Shown here in pieces: positions 51,936-62,059 of a DNA stretch of 64,000 nucleotides. Below the pieces are notes generated by a model, which worked only from the letters and a program-made list of their open reading frames with translations, had not been told where the DNA came from and ran no database searches. The stretch comes from Chryseobacterium sp. MEBOG06 (GTDB lineage: Bacteria > Bacteroidota > Bacteroidia > Flavobacteriales > Weeksellaceae): contig NZ_CP084580.1 of NCBI RefSeq assembly GCF_021869765.1, forward strand, positions 186,001 to 250,000, in the 5' to 3' direction. Position numbers and translations under genes: made by a program. Position 1 is the first letter of the stretch. Each line of letters opens with the position of its first letter.

Positions 51936-52562
51936 TTAAATAAATTTAAACAATTTTTCGTTTGGTTTTCTTACTTTTTTCATGTGCTGGAAAGGATCTT
52001 CATCAGAACGGTAGCCTAAAGCGAGGGTAACGGTTACCTTTTCTGTTTCGGGATTTATATTGAGAATCTCTTCTATAAGGTCCTGTCGGAAGCCTTCCAT
52101 GGGGCACGAGTCTATATTTTCAATAGCAGCGGCATACATCAGATTGGCCAATACTATATAAGATTGTTTTTCTGCCCAGTTGAAAATTTCGTCCTGTGTT
52201 TTTTGATTAATATGCTGATTGATACTGTTTCTGAAAGGATCAAGTTTCTCAAGAGGGGTTTCTCTTACTTCGGAAATATGATTAAAATAACCCCGGATAT
52301 AATGTTCTTCAATGTTTTTCTTTGAAATAATGACAACCAGATGAGAACAGGTGGATATCTGAGAGGGATTGTAAAAAGAGGGAATCAACTTCTGTTTCAT
52401 TTCCTCACTTTCAACAACAATAATTTTATAGGGCTGAAGTCCCAGGGAGCTGGCAGACAGTTTTCCTGACTCAAGAATATTATGCAGCGTTTCCTGAGGA
52501 ATAATTTGATTATTAAATTTCTTTACAGAATATCTTCTGCTTAAAGCTTCCAAATAATTCAT
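51936..52562 (-). CDS. nitroreductase-family NAD(P)H oxidoreductase
   Basis: This 208-residue flavin enzyme starts MNYLEALSRRYSVKKFNNQI, the usual nitroreductase opening, and has SASSLGLQPYKIIVVESEEM, IDSCPMEGFRQDLIEEILNI and VTVTLALGYRSDEDPF. The substrate is unknown. It is upstream of nadB on the same strand. Confidence 0.88.
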   Translation of the reverse strand: MNYLEALSRRYSVKKFNNQIIPQETLHNILESGKLSASSLGLQPYKIIVVESEEMKQKLIPSFYNPSQISTCSHLVVIISKKNIEEHYIRGYFNHISEVRETPLEKLDPFRNSINQHINQKTQDEIFNWAEKQSYIVLANLMYAAAIENIDSCPMEGFRQDLIEEILNINPETEKVTVTLALGYRSDEDPFQHMKKVRKPNEKLFKFI

Positions 52563-52626
52563 AGCACAAATTTAAGAATTGAATATGAATAAAGAGGCTT
52601 TAAAATGAAATATCTCCTTCCTGTAA

Positions 52627-52662
52627 ATAAAAAATCACCCCGGCTGGCGGAGTGATTTTTTT
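52627..52662 (-). terminator. terminator of the first T9SS protein gene
   Basis: AAAATCACCCCG (52631-52642) pairs with CGGAGTGATTTT (52648-52659), allowing one G-T pair. It lies just after the stop at 52682. Confidence 0.75.
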
Positions 52663-52681
52663 ACATAGGTGAAAAGTGTAT

Positions 52682-54940
52682 TTAATCTCTGTTTTTTACA
52701 ACAATCCAACCAGAAAAATTTATTGGAGTGTTGGTTCTGTTATTTTCTTTCCATGAAACAGAGTACCAGTAATTTCCGGTAGGAACTTTTTTGCTTCCAT
52801 TGGTAGTGCCTGCCCATTTGTATCCATTGGTTTTATCAGCCTGGAAAATTTTATAACCATACCTGTCGAAAATTCCTATTTCCAGATTTTGCTTACCTGC
52901 AAGGGCAGAATAGTCAACAAAATCATTAATTCCATCATCATTAGGTGTAATTACATTAACCAGATTAGGAACGGTGATGTTGATTTCAATAGGCGTACAG
53001 TTATAATTGTCTTTCACAAATACTTTAGCTTCTCCTCTGGCCACATTTGTGAATATATTGGAGTCCTGCCAGATAATATTATCCATTGAATATTGATAAG
53101 AAGGAGTCCCTCCGTTTACGTATACAGTAACTTTATTTCCTGAGATATCAATACTAGTGACCACCGGATTTTCAGCTGCATATACTGTTACGGTCTGGAT
53201 TGCTGTACAATCTCCTGTTTTTAGTTTTACCCAATAAGTACCTACTCCCACATTTGTTATGGTCTGCGTAGTAGCTCCGGTACTCCATTCATAACTTTTA
53301 AAACCGGCTCCGGCATCTAAAGTTGTTTTGCTTTCCATGCAGATCGTCTTGTCTTTTAAGACCGTAGAGAATACTGGAGGAAGTACAGTTAATGTAACTT
53401 TGGCGATTGAGTAACAGTTGTTTGTGTTGAATACCTTTATATAAGCTACTCCATTGGGTGCAATATAGGCTGTAGGAGTTGTGATTTCATTGGTTTCATT
53501 GATGGCATCAGTTAGTGATGGGTAATATTTTTTGGATGCTCCACCCTGGGAAACTATAGCTCCTGTAAGATTAAAGGATGCTGTAGAAGGGTTGGTTTGA
53601 ATAAAGCACGATCTTATTTCGGCATCGTTAACGGTGACAACAGGATATATATTTAAAGTGATTTTGGCGGTGCTTACACATCCTTGTGCTGTGGTTACTC
53701 TTACATATATAGTAGCTGCAGGCGACTGATATGCTGCAGGATTCATAATCTGATTGGTACCATTATTCATATCATATAAAGAAGGATAGAATTCTTTAGT
53801 AGTACCTGTGAGCGTTGTTACTGCTGCTGTGGTGAGGTCAAACGTCGCAGTCCCCGCATTGTTATTATTACATCCGATAAGAGTAGCGTCCGTTGCTGCA
53901 AACGGAGTGGGATTAAGCTGGATAACTCCGTCACCATTGTCACAGAGTGTTGAAGTAGGATCTTTGATAACAACTTTAATAGTTGTGTTTCCTGAATATT
54001 GAAAACTTGAAGGGTTAGCAATAGGGGTAGAACTCCCCAATATATAGTAGGTGAAAAGATAATTCCCGGGATTGTTTACAAACTGAGCATTAAATGAGGT
54101 AAGATCTACTACACCATTTCCGGTGGAAGGATTGGTACATACAAACGGTGTTAAAGTATTACTCAAAATGGGAACTTTATCTACATATACCTTTGCGTTC
54201 TTAATAGAATGTCTTGCACTGGCACCTCCTGTGGCAGCAGAGAAACCAAAGTATCCCTGTGACATCCCTGCAGCACCTCCGGAAGGAGCAAAAGACTGAT
54301 CAACGATAAGCACACCGTCTATCTTTACTTTGATAATCCAGTTTATAGGATTGGTAAGGTCTGTCTCTCCATTTACTTCAACATGCCTGTAAGCATCTCC
54401 TACGAAAGGTTGTGTGGGGTTTAGATCAGGCGAATGGAAAGTACTTCCGGCCGTGTTGTTGAATTCAATATTATTACCGGCTGTATTATTGGTTCCATAC
54501 AAAATATGTACTTTACTCATTTGGGCTTCAGTAGTATTGTTGAAAATATCAAAGCCTACCATTAGTCCTGAAGCGTTAGCAGGGATCCCTAGTCCTCCTC
54601 CTGATACAAATCCTGTAGGTGGGTTCGCAAGATACCAGAATGTGAAACCATCTCCTCTTCCAAATTGAGTGGTTCCATTCCCGTCAATTCTAAAGTCGAA
54701 CTCCACTTTCCATTTGTCACAATAGCTTAGAGTGATGGGGGTGGATAATTTTATGGCTCCGTATTTACTGGTCTGGTCGGTTGTAAGCCGGATAAAGTCT
54801 GCGCTTACTACAGCATCAGAAACAAGATCCCAGCCTGTTGTATTTACCGGATTTCCGGCAAGCTGGTAGGTTTGTGAAAAAAATCTGCCTGGCAAACAAA
54901 GTAAGACAGACAGCAATAAAATGAGTATATCTTTTTTCAT
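52682..54940 (-). CDS. T9SS type B sorted surface protein with N-terminal lectin-like domain (copy 1)
   Basis: This 752-residue exported protein has a signal peptide (MKKDILILLLSVLLCLPGRF). Residues 24-255 match an L-type lectin-like beta-sandwich (FTFWYLANPPTGFVSGGGLG). Three repeats of about 80 residues follow, each with KKYYPSLTDAINETNEI-type text and IRSCFI. Then come a PKD-like part (ICMESKTTLDAGAGFKSYEW) and a SprB-like repeat (YQYSMDNIIWQDSNIF). The type B sorting (CHU_C) domain at about 665-752 includes ITPNDDGINDFVDYSALAG and ends in FSGWIVVKNRD. It is probably exported by T9SS to the cell surface and may bind carbohydrate. A paralogue follows upstream at 55120. Confidence 0.88.
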   Translation of the reverse strand: MKKDILILLLSVLLCLPGRFFSQTYQLAGNPVNTTGWDLVSDAVVSADFIRLTTDQTSKYGAIKLSTPITLSYCDKWKVEFDFRIDGNGTTQFGRGDGFTFWYLANPPTGFVSGGGLGIPANASGLMVGFDIFNNTTEAQMSKVHILYGTNNTAGNNIEFNNTAGSTFHSPDLNPTQPFVGDAYRHVEVNGETDLTNPINWIIKVKIDGVLIVDQSFAPSGGAAGMSQGYFGFSAATGGASARHSIKNAKVYVDKVPILSNTLTPFVCTNPSTGNGVVDLTSFNAQFVNNPGNYLFTYYILGSSTPIANPSSFQYSGNTTIKVVIKDPTSTLCDNGDGVIQLNPTPFAATDATLIGCNNNNAGTATFDLTTAAVTTLTGTTKEFYPSLYDMNNGTNQIMNPAAYQSPAATIYVRVTTAQGCVSTAKITLNIYPVVTVNDAEIRSCFIQTNPSTASFNLTGAIVSQGGASKKYYPSLTDAINETNEITTPTAYIAPNGVAYIKVFNTNNCYSIAKVTLTVLPPVFSTVLKDKTICMESKTTLDAGAGFKSYEWSTGATTQTITNVGVGTYWVKLKTGDCTAIQTVTVYAAENPVVTSIDISGNKVTVYVNGGTPSYQYSMDNIIWQDSNIFTNVARGEAKVFVKDNYNCTPIEINITVPNLVNVITPNDDGINDFVDYSALAGKQNLEIGIFDRYGYKIFQADKTNGYKWAGTTNGSKKVPTGNYWYSVSWKENNRTNTPINFSGWIVVKNRD

Positions 54941-55073
54941 AGTGGTTGGTTGTGATATTGTTAGTTATAATATTAAATAAATTCTGAATTTTAAAATATT
55001 GAAATTGAGGACTGTTAATCCTTTTTTATGGTTAAATAGTGTGGTTGATTTGGATTAGAAACAGACTCATAAA

Positions 55074-55105
55074 AAAATCAAAACCACCCTATGAAAAAGG
55101 TAGTT
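55074..55105 (-). terminator. terminator of the second T9SS protein gene
   Basis: AACCACC (55082-55088) pairs with GGTAGTT (55099-55105) with one G-T pair; on the minus strand TTTTTTT follows after a short gap. Confidence 0.6.
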
Positions 55106-55119
55106 CTGATCTTAAAAGG

Positions 55120-57378
55120 TTAATCTCTGTTCTTGACAAGTACCCAGCCTGAATATTTAGTTTCAGTATTGTTTTTGTTGTCTTCATTCCATGAAATGGT
55201 ATACCAGTAAGTTCCTGTAAGAACTTTTTTACCGGAAGCGGTCCCGTTCCACGTGAAATTTCTCATCTTACCTGCTTCATATAGTTTGTTTCCATATCTG
55301 TCATACACAGTGAATAACAGATTTTTCTTATAAGCTAAAGCAGAATAGTCAATAACGTCATTTACATTGTCGCCGTTGGGAGTAATGGCATTGATGAGAT
55401 TAGGTACTGTAATCTGGACTTCAACAGGAGTGCAATTGTAGAAATCTTTTACATAGACCTTTACTTCACCTCTCGCCAGTCCTGTGAAGATATTAGAGGT
55501 CTGCCAGCTGAATCCGTTTATGGAATACTGGTATGGAGGGGTTCCTCCCGACACATTTATCGTAATCATATTATTATCAATATTAATACTTGAAATAACA
55601 GGATTGGGAGATGCTTTTACATTGACAATCTGGGTCGTAATACAGTTGCCTGTTTTAAGCTTTACCCAATAAGAACCTACCCCTACATCTTTAATAGACG
55701 AAGTTGTGGCTCCGGTGCTCCATTCATATCCATCGAAACCTGAACCTGCATCCAGATCTGTTTTCTCACCGATACAAATGATTTTGTCTTTCAGTATTGA
55801 TGATTTAACAGGAGGAAGAACCAAAAGGTTGATTTTGGCAATGGCAAAGCATCCGTTAGCATCCGTCACTTTTGCATATACGGCTGTACTTGTAGACAGA
55901 TATTGAAGTGGATTCATGATCTCATTAGTTCCGTCTAAAGCATTGGTAATGCTTGTGTAATATTTTTTACTTACTCCTGTTGTTAACGTTGTGACATCAG
56001 CAGTTGTTAAATTAAAAACAGCGCTCGTAATATTGTTTTCAATAAAACATGATCTTAGAGTTGCTTCTTTCACTGAGGTGTCTGTATAGAAAGCCAGTGT
56101 GATTTTCGCTGTGCCTGTACATCCTTGTGGAGTAGTTACTTTTACATAAACAGTCCCCGGAGCGGAGAAATAACTGGTAGGATTCAGAATTTCATTGGTG
56201 TCTGCGTTCAGGTCGGTAAGTGTTTTGTAATACTTTTTAATAACACCCGGAACATTTGTTACATTGGCAGAATTCAAGTTGAATGTTGCTGTTCCTATTT
56301 TATTATTATTACACTCTGTAATGGTTTTGTCTTCTGCTTTGAAAGGGGCAAGAACCAACAGGATTTTGGCGTCCGGATTATCACATAATATTCCTGCATT
56401 ATCTTTGATGACCACTGTCACAGTTGTGTTGGCATTGAACTGATAATTGGTAGGGTTAGCAATAGGTGTAGAGCTTCCCAACGGATAGTAGGTGAAGGTG
56501 TAATTTGAGGGATTGCTGACAAACTGCGAGTTGAAAGTAGTCAGATTTACGCTTCCAAAACCAGTGGTAGGGTTGGGGCAGAAAGATTGAGTCGCAGAAT
56601 TTTGTAAAATAGGAACCTTATCGGTATATATTTTTACATTTTTAATGGAATGTCTTGATCTCGCTCCACCTGTAGAAGCTGAAAATCCAAAATAACCCAC
56701 TGTCATTGCTGCAGCTGTACCCGAAGGTGCAAAAGACTGATTACAGATAACATTGCCATCAATTGTTATTTTGATAATCCAGTTCGTAGGGGTGGCAGGA
56801 TCTACCTGAGCGGTTACTTCAACGTGTTTAAAGGTCGTTCCCTGAAAAGGCTGTGTTGTATTCAGGTCTGGTGAATGAAAGGAACTTCCCGCAACATTAA
56901 AAAACTCGACATTGTTGGTGTCTGTTGTATTCTGAACCTGCCCGTAAGCCACATGTACCTTACTCATTGTGGCGGTAGTGGTATTGTTGTAAGTGTCGAA
57001 TCCGACAATAAAGCCAACTGCATTTTGGGAAACTCCAAGGCCGGAACCTAGTACACTGGCAACCGGTGGATTGGCCAGATACCAGAATGCAATTCCGTCT
57101 CCATTAGAAGTTTGGTTAGAGTCCATTCTGAAGTCGAATTCCACTCTCCACTTGTCACAATATTTTAAATTAATGGGGTCATTCAGTCTGATAGATCCAG
57201 ATTGATTATTAGTATCTGGCGTAAGCTGAATGAAATCTGTATTTACCTGTGTGGGGGAAACCATTGTCCATCCGGTGGTGTTTACCGGGTTTCCGGCAAG
57301 CTGATAAGTCTGGGCAAAGGACTTTCCTGTTATACACAAAAAAAGAACGGAAAAATAAAACAGTAATTTTTTATTCAT
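55120..57378 (-). CDS. T9SS type B sorted surface protein with N-terminal lectin-like domain (copy 2)
   Basis: Like copy 1, this protein is 752 residues long and has the same order: signal peptide, lectin-like domain (about 23-255, GIAFWYLANPPVASVLGSGL), three repeats, PKD-like part (ICIGEKTDLDAGSGFDGYEW), SprB-like repeat and CHU_C domain. The C-terminal domain is of the other subtype, ending in KYSGWVLVKNRD. The N-terminal halves of the two copies are close paralogues, which points to duplication followed by domain exchange at the 3' end. Confidence 0.88.
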   Translation of the reverse strand: MNKKLLFYFSVLFLCITGKSFAQTYQLAGNPVNTTGWTMVSPTQVNTDFIQLTPDTNNQSGSIRLNDPINLKYCDKWRVEFDFRMDSNQTSNGDGIAFWYLANPPVASVLGSGLGVSQNAVGFIVGFDTYNNTTTATMSKVHVAYGQVQNTTDTNNVEFFNVAGSSFHSPDLNTTQPFQGTTFKHVEVTAQVDPATPTNWIIKITIDGNVICNQSFAPSGTAAAMTVGYFGFSASTGGARSRHSIKNVKIYTDKVPILQNSATQSFCPNPTTGFGSVNLTTFNSQFVSNPSNYTFTYYPLGSSTPIANPTNYQFNANTTVTVVIKDNAGILCDNPDAKILLVLAPFKAEDKTITECNNNKIGTATFNLNSANVTNVPGVIKKYYKTLTDLNADTNEILNPTSYFSAPGTVYVKVTTPQGCTGTAKITLAFYTDTSVKEATLRSCFIENNITSAVFNLTTADVTTLTTGVSKKYYTSITNALDGTNEIMNPLQYLSTSTAVYAKVTDANGCFAIAKINLLVLPPVKSSILKDKIICIGEKTDLDAGSGFDGYEWSTGATTSSIKDVGVGSYWVKLKTGNCITTQIVNVKASPNPVISSINIDNNMITINVSGGTPPYQYSINGFSWQTSNIFTGLARGEVKVYVKDFYNCTPVEVQITVPNLINAITPNGDNVNDVIDYSALAYKKNLLFTVYDRYGNKLYEAGKMRNFTWNGTASGKKVLTGTYWYTISWNEDNKNNTETKYSGWVLVKNRD

Positions 57379-57541
57379 TTAACTGGGACTTAGATTTATA
57401 AGTAAAGATATTAAATCCCAATCAAAAAATATGTATTTAATGTTAATTTTGTTAAAAAAATCAATTATTCTTTAATAAAAATTATCTCCTGTAGCAGAAT
57501 AATGAATCTTATGTTTGAAATCCTGTGTTTATTTAAATTAA

Positions 57542-58018
57542 TTAAAAAAGACTATTGTTGTCCAGTCCCTCAAAATAAGTGTCAATTTCCAGATCGGAAG
57601 AGCTGGCGGCGGCAACAGCTAGTTTGTCGCAAAGCTCATTTTCGAAATGCCCGGCATGTCCTTTTACCCAGTGCATTTTAGGGGTATGTTTATTGTAAAG
57701 TTCTATGAATTTTTTCCAGAGGTCAGGATTTTTTACATTTTTCCAGCCTCTTTTGATCCATCCTGCAATCCAGTTCTGGTTGATGGCATCTGATACGTAC
57801 TTGCTGTCGGTATACACATGAATGTCATTTTCTACTGACTTCAGCTTTTCCAGTGCTGTGATGACAGCCAGAAGCTCCATTCTGTTATTGGTGGTTTTTC
57901 TGAAACCTTTTGAAAATGTTTTCTGATAGTTTTTCTCAGGTACACGCATAAGAATTCCGTATCCGCCTTTTCCTGGATTTCCGCTGCAAGCCCCGTCAGT
58001 ATAAATTTCGATTCTCAA
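57542..58018 (-). CDS. rnhA: ribonuclease HI, TTG start
   Basis: This 158-residue enzyme cuts the RNA strand of RNA-DNA hybrids. Catalytic acids are in IEIYTDGACSGNPGKGGYG, NNRMELLAVITALEKL, VYTDSKYVSDAI and KGHAGHFENELCDKLA. The start is a TTG at 58018 (reading as MRIEIYTDG); no ATG is in frame close by. It lies 47 nt downstream of dnaB on the same strand. Confidence 0.93.
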   Translation of the reverse strand: MRIEIYTDGACSGNPGKGGYGILMRVPEKNYQKTFSKGFRKTTNNRMELLAVITALEKLKSVENDIHVYTDSKYVSDAINQNWIAGWIKRGWKNVKNPDLWKKFIELYNKHTPKMHWVKGHAGHFENELCDKLAVAAASSSDLEIDTYFEGLDNNSLF

Positions 58019-58065
58019 ATCTGTTTTGTAAAAATTAATTGTAGCCTAAGTCTAAATCTTATGGT

Positions 58066-59652
58066 TTAGAATGGAAAATCATCATCGTCATCAAAGTCAT
58101 TCATTGATGAGCCGGAAAGCTTTGAGCTGTCTGGTAAGTCAAATGCCGCACCTGGTTGGATGGTGGTCTTGATCTTATCAAAACCACTTGGCTGTCCGAA
58201 GTTAGATGGATATCCTCCTCCTGCAGTGCTGTCAAAAGCAGCTTCGATATCTCCGAATTTTGCAAAATGCTTTAAGAAAGATAATCTCACATCTGCAGTT
58301 GCACCATTCCTGTGCTTGGCGATAATCAATTCTGCCTGATTTTCTGTAGAAGTTTCCTGTCCTTCCTCATCGTTATCCCAAACAGTTATTTTATAATACT
58401 CAGGTCTGAAAATAAAAGATACAATATCTGCATCCTGCTCAATCGCTCCGGATTCCCTTAGGTCTGACAGCTGAGGTCTTTTTCCAGGACGGGTTTCCAC
58501 ACTTCTCGAAAGCTGGGAAAGAGCAATTACCGGAACGTTAAGTTCTTTTGCAATAGCTTTTAATGAACGTGATATCATGGAGATCTCCTGTTCACGGTTT
58601 CCAACTCCTTTTCCGCTGCTACCTGCTGTCATCAGCTGAAGGTAGTCAACCATGATAAGTCTTACTCCGTGCTGCATTACAAGTCTTCGGCATTTTGCAC
58701 GGAAATCAAATATAGAAAGAGAGGGAGTCTCATCAATGTACAAAGGAGCATTTTCCAATTCTGACACATTGGAGAAAAGTCTTTGCCATTCTTCATCATC
58801 CAAAGTTCCTTTTCTTAATTTTTCAGATGAAATTTTTGTCTCCGAGGCGATCATCCTGGTGATAAGCTGTACAGAAGCCATCTCCAGAGAGAATAATGCC
58901 ATTGGGATTTTATGTTCTACAGCAATATTTCTTGCCATGGAAAGCAGAAATGCCGTTTTACCCATTGCGGGACGGGCTGCGATAATAATAAGGTCAGAAT
59001 TCTGCCAGCCACCAGTTTCTTTATCAATATCTCTGAATCCTGAAGGAACTCCGGAAATACCTTCTTTGTCTTTTAAAGCCTTGATGGTGTCAATAGCCTG
59101 CTTTACCAATGAATTGGCAGTGTCGAATCCTTTCTTAATAGTTCCATTGGTAATCTCAAAGAATGATTGTTCTGCTTTGTCCAGCAGTTCAAAAACATCC
59201 GTGGATTCTTTATAGGAAGAATCAATTACGTTAGCAGAAACGTTGATAAGGCTTCTTAAGATATATTTTTCCAGAATAACACGTACATGGTATTCAATAT
59301 GGGCAGAAGAACTTACACCCATAGTCAGGTCGATGATATAATGGTCTCCACCCGCCTGGTTCAGCTTATCTTCTTTTTTCAGTTCCTGAATGATAGTCAT
59401 TAAGTCTACCGGATGGTTGCCTTCGTAAAGCTTTAAAATGGTAGAGAAAATAACCTGATGTCTGGGATCATAAAATACTTCTGGAGTAAGCAGATCTATG
59501 GAATGGTCAAGACCTTTTTTGTCTATCAAAAAAGTTCCGATAACAAGTCTTTCAAAATCTACTGCATTGGGAGGCATTTTTCCATCCGCAATAGACAATT
59601 CTTTTGCAAAGTTTCCGTGTGTAAGGGATGATAATGTTTCTTTCTGCGCCAT
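58066..59652 (-). CDS. dnaB: replicative DNA helicase DnaB
   Basis: This 528-residue helicase unwinds the chromosome at the replication fork. The N-terminal domain starts MPPNAVDFERLVIGTFLIDK. The ATPase has Walker A AARPAMGKTAFLLSMARN, the H3 region VDYLQLMTAGSSGKGVGNRE and ALSQLSRSVETRPGKRPQLS. The tail is acidic (DFDDDDDFPF). A TATCTTTG -7 box (59664-59657) ends 4 nt before the ATG. The gene sits, with rnhA, inside the T9SS protein group. Confidence 0.95.
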   Translation of the reverse strand: MAQKETLSSLTHGNFAKELSIADGKMPPNAVDFERLVIGTFLIDKKGLDHSIDLLTPEVFYDPRHQVIFSTILKLYEGNHPVDLMTIIQELKKEDKLNQAGGDHYIIDLTMGVSSSAHIEYHVRVILEKYILRSLINVSANVIDSSYKESTDVFELLDKAEQSFFEITNGTIKKGFDTANSLVKQAIDTIKALKDKEGISGVPSGFRDIDKETGGWQNSDLIIIAARPAMGKTAFLLSMARNIAVEHKIPMALFSLEMASVQLITRMIASETKISSEKLRKGTLDDEEWQRLFSNVSELENAPLYIDETPSLSIFDFRAKCRRLVMQHGVRLIMVDYLQLMTAGSSGKGVGNREQEISMISRSLKAIAKELNVPVIALSQLSRSVETRPGKRPQLSDLRESGAIEQDADIVSFIFRPEYYKITVWDNDEEGQETSTENQAELIIAKHRNGATADVRLSFLKHFAKFGDIEAAFDSTAGGGYPSNFGQPSGFDKIKTTIQPGAAFDLPDSSKLSGSSMNDFDDDDDFPF

Positions 59653-59754
59653 GGTGCAAAGATAGCTTATTTAAAAAATAATAAAAAAATAGTATTCAAC
59701 AAATTATTAGCAGTCTTTCTGGAAATACTGTAAACAGGACATTGCCTATGTTGA

Positions 59755-59785
59755 TAAAAAAATCACCCCGGTCTGAGGTGATTTT
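59755..59785 (-). terminator. terminator of the third T9SS protein gene
   Basis: AAATCACC (59760-59767) pairs with GGTGATTT (59777-59784). It lies just downstream of the gene ending at 59806 and mirrors the terminator at 52627. Confidence 0.75.
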
Positions 59786-59805
59786 GTTAAATAGTAAGTG
59801 AAAAC

Positions 59806-61959
59806 TTAGTTTTTATTTTTTACCAATACCCATCCTGAGTATTTTGTTTCGGTATTGTTTTTATTGTCTTCATTCCACGAAATCGTGTACCAGTAAGTTC
59901 CTGTTGGAATTTTCTTGCCGAACGCTGTTCCGTCCCATGTGAAGTTTTGCATTTTTTTAGCTTCATGAAGTTTATTTCCATATCTGTCATATACAATGAA
60001 GACCAGATTTTTCTTATAAGCTAATGCAGAGTAGTCAATATAATCATTTACATTATCTCCGTTCGGAGTAATAGCATTGACAAGGTTCGGAACGGTAACG
60101 GTTACCTGAACCGGAGTACAGTTATATTTATCTTTTACATAAACGGTATTCTCTCCTCTCGGAAGTCCTGTGAATGCGTTGGAATCCTGCCAGTTGATAC
60201 CGTCAATGGAATATTGGTATGGAGGAACTCCGCCTGTAACCGTAACAGAAATCTTGTTATTGGTAATTTCTATACCTGAAACAACAGGCTGAAGAGTAGG
60301 ATGTACACGTACTTCCTGAAGAGTGAAGCATTTTCCGGTCTGAAGTTTTACCCAGTAAACTCCTACGCTAACATTATTGATAGACTGAGTAGTTGCTCCG
60401 GTACTCCATTCGTAGCTGTCAAATCCAGGTCCTGCGTCTAATGTAGTTTTACCTTCAGGACAAATTGTTTTGTCTTTTAGAACAGCAGATTGTACAGGAG
60501 GCAATACTTTCAGTACGATCTTAGAAATAGCATAACATTGCTTGTCATTATCTACTCTTACGTATACTGTAATTGTTTCTGAAAGGTAGTTTAACGGGTT
60601 TGAAATCGGATTGGTCTGTGCCAGGGCATCTGCTACCGATTTGTAATATTTTACAATGGTACCTGTTGGCAATGGAACAGGTAATCCGATTGCTGCTTTA
60701 GAAAGATCAAATGTTGAATGAGTAACATCATTGTCGATGTAACAGTTTTCAAGTAATGCATCTTTTATCACAACTGTCGGATAGAATGCCAGTCGGATAG
60801 TTGCAGTTGCAATACATCCGAAAGAGGAAAGCACTTTTACATATACGGTGGTTTCCGGTGAGACATAGTTGGCAGGGTTCGTAATCTCATTAGTCCCTGC
60901 ATTCATGTCTGCCAACGTAGGATAGTACTTGATAACAGCTCCTGTGCCGCCAAATACATTTGCACTTGTAAGATCATATTTCGCGGTACCTGCTCCGTTA
61001 TTGTTACATGAATATAAAGTAGCGGAGTTCGCTGTAATAGCAGCATTCACAAATTTAAATTTACCCGTTATAAAACATCCGTTGATTGGGTTATTCGGAT
61101 TGGTAGGATCTCTGTATACGACTCTGTAGTAGTAGATTGTAACTCCATCTACCAATTCTACTGTTAAAGCATTTTCTCCTGTCAGAGCATCGTTCACTTT
61201 TTTGTGGTAAGTTACTTTAAAGTCAGCACTGTTTCCGTTCACAATTGCTGCGCTAAGGGTAGAGAAGTCAAATTGAGTAGGTAGGTTACAGACCATAACT
61301 TTACTAGGCTCAGTTGTATCAGTAGATGGAATTCCTGGCGGGATAAATGGATTAGGAGCAAGCACTGGATTGTTAAATGCAGAACTTAAACTTGCGGTAC
61401 CAGACCATTCCATAGAAAATCCATTGGTAGATTTACTGAAATTATCGATGATCAGATAATAGGTCTGACCAGCTAAAACATTCATATAAGGACTCCATTT
61501 TGTGCCTCCGACGTTCATGTCAGATGTATTGCCTGGAGGATTAACAGGAAATACTGCCGGAGGAGCCATAGTCAGGTCCAGCCCTGTATCTCCCGAAACA
61601 CCACTGTAGTTACATCTTATAGGCTGAATAAATACATGGTCGGCATTCTGTAAAGAAGCACATCCGTTTGTTGTAGGTCCATAGACTGCGAAATCATAAT
61701 CATCATCCTGATTATTAGGTTTGATTTTAAATGCAAGCGTTCCTGGTGTTGATACAGTAAATGTGTACCAAACGGAATATCTTTCATTACTGTTCAGGCA
61801 TCCGCCGTTTTGTTTTAGGATTTCTACGATATCCCCAACTCCTGAAGGAGTATAAGAAATATCAGAGTTACCACAGATAGGAATTGCTGAAATACAGTCT
61901 GATTGTGAGTAGACCGCCTGTGTTATCAATAAAATAAAAAGAAGTAGTATTTTTTTCAT
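59806..61959 (-). CDS. T9SS type B sorted surface protein, PPC-like N-terminal domain (copy 3)
   Basis: This 717-residue exported protein has a signal peptide (MKKILLLFILLITQAVYSQ). The N-terminal domain (20-200) differs from copies 1 and 2: it begins SDCISAIPICGNSDISYTPS, has VWYTFTVSTPGTLAFKIKPN, and looks like a pre-peptidase C-terminal (PPC)-type beta-sandwich with paired Cys. Repeats with VVIKDALLENCYIDNDVTHS-type text, a PKD-like part (ICPEGKTTLDAGPGFDSYEW), a SprB-like repeat and a CHU_C domain follow. The end, KYSGWVLVKNKN, belongs to the subtype of copy 2. Probably cell-surface; function unknown. Confidence 0.87.
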   Translation of the reverse strand: MKKILLLFILLITQAVYSQSDCISAIPICGNSDISYTPSGVGDIVEILKQNGGCLNSNERYSVWYTFTVSTPGTLAFKIKPNNQDDDYDFAVYGPTTNGCASLQNADHVFIQPIRCNYSGVSGDTGLDLTMAPPAVFPVNPPGNTSDMNVGGTKWSPYMNVLAGQTYYLIIDNFSKSTNGFSMEWSGTASLSSAFNNPVLAPNPFIPPGIPSTDTTEPSKVMVCNLPTQFDFSTLSAAIVNGNSADFKVTYHKKVNDALTGENALTVELVDGVTIYYYRVVYRDPTNPNNPINGCFITGKFKFVNAAITANSATLYSCNNNGAGTAKYDLTSANVFGGTGAVIKYYPTLADMNAGTNEITNPANYVSPETTVYVKVLSSFGCIATATIRLAFYPTVVIKDALLENCYIDNDVTHSTFDLSKAAIGLPVPLPTGTIVKYYKSVADALAQTNPISNPLNYLSETITVYVRVDNDKQCYAISKIVLKVLPPVQSAVLKDKTICPEGKTTLDAGPGFDSYEWSTGATTQSINNVSVGVYWVKLQTGKCFTLQEVRVHPTLQPVVSGIEITNNKISVTVTGGVPPYQYSIDGINWQDSNAFTGLPRGENTVYVKDKYNCTPVQVTVTVPNLVNAITPNGDNVNDYIDYSALAYKKNLVFIVYDRYGNKLHEAKKMQNFTWDGTAFGKKIPTGTYWYTISWNEDNKNNTETKYSGWVLVKNKN

Positions 61960-62022
61960 TGGTTAAACGATTTTTGTGAAACAAATTTTGAGGGAAAATA
62001 AATTTTTATCATTATTATTAAT

Positions 62023-62052
62023 CTACAAAAGCCGCCAGAGCGGCTTTTGTAG
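62023..62052. terminator. bidirectional terminator after the fourth T9SS gene
   Basis: CTACAAAAGCCGC (62023-62035) pairs perfectly with GCGGCTTTTGTAG (62040-62052) around a 4-nt loop. Confidence 0.85.
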
Positions 62053-62059
62053 AGATGAA

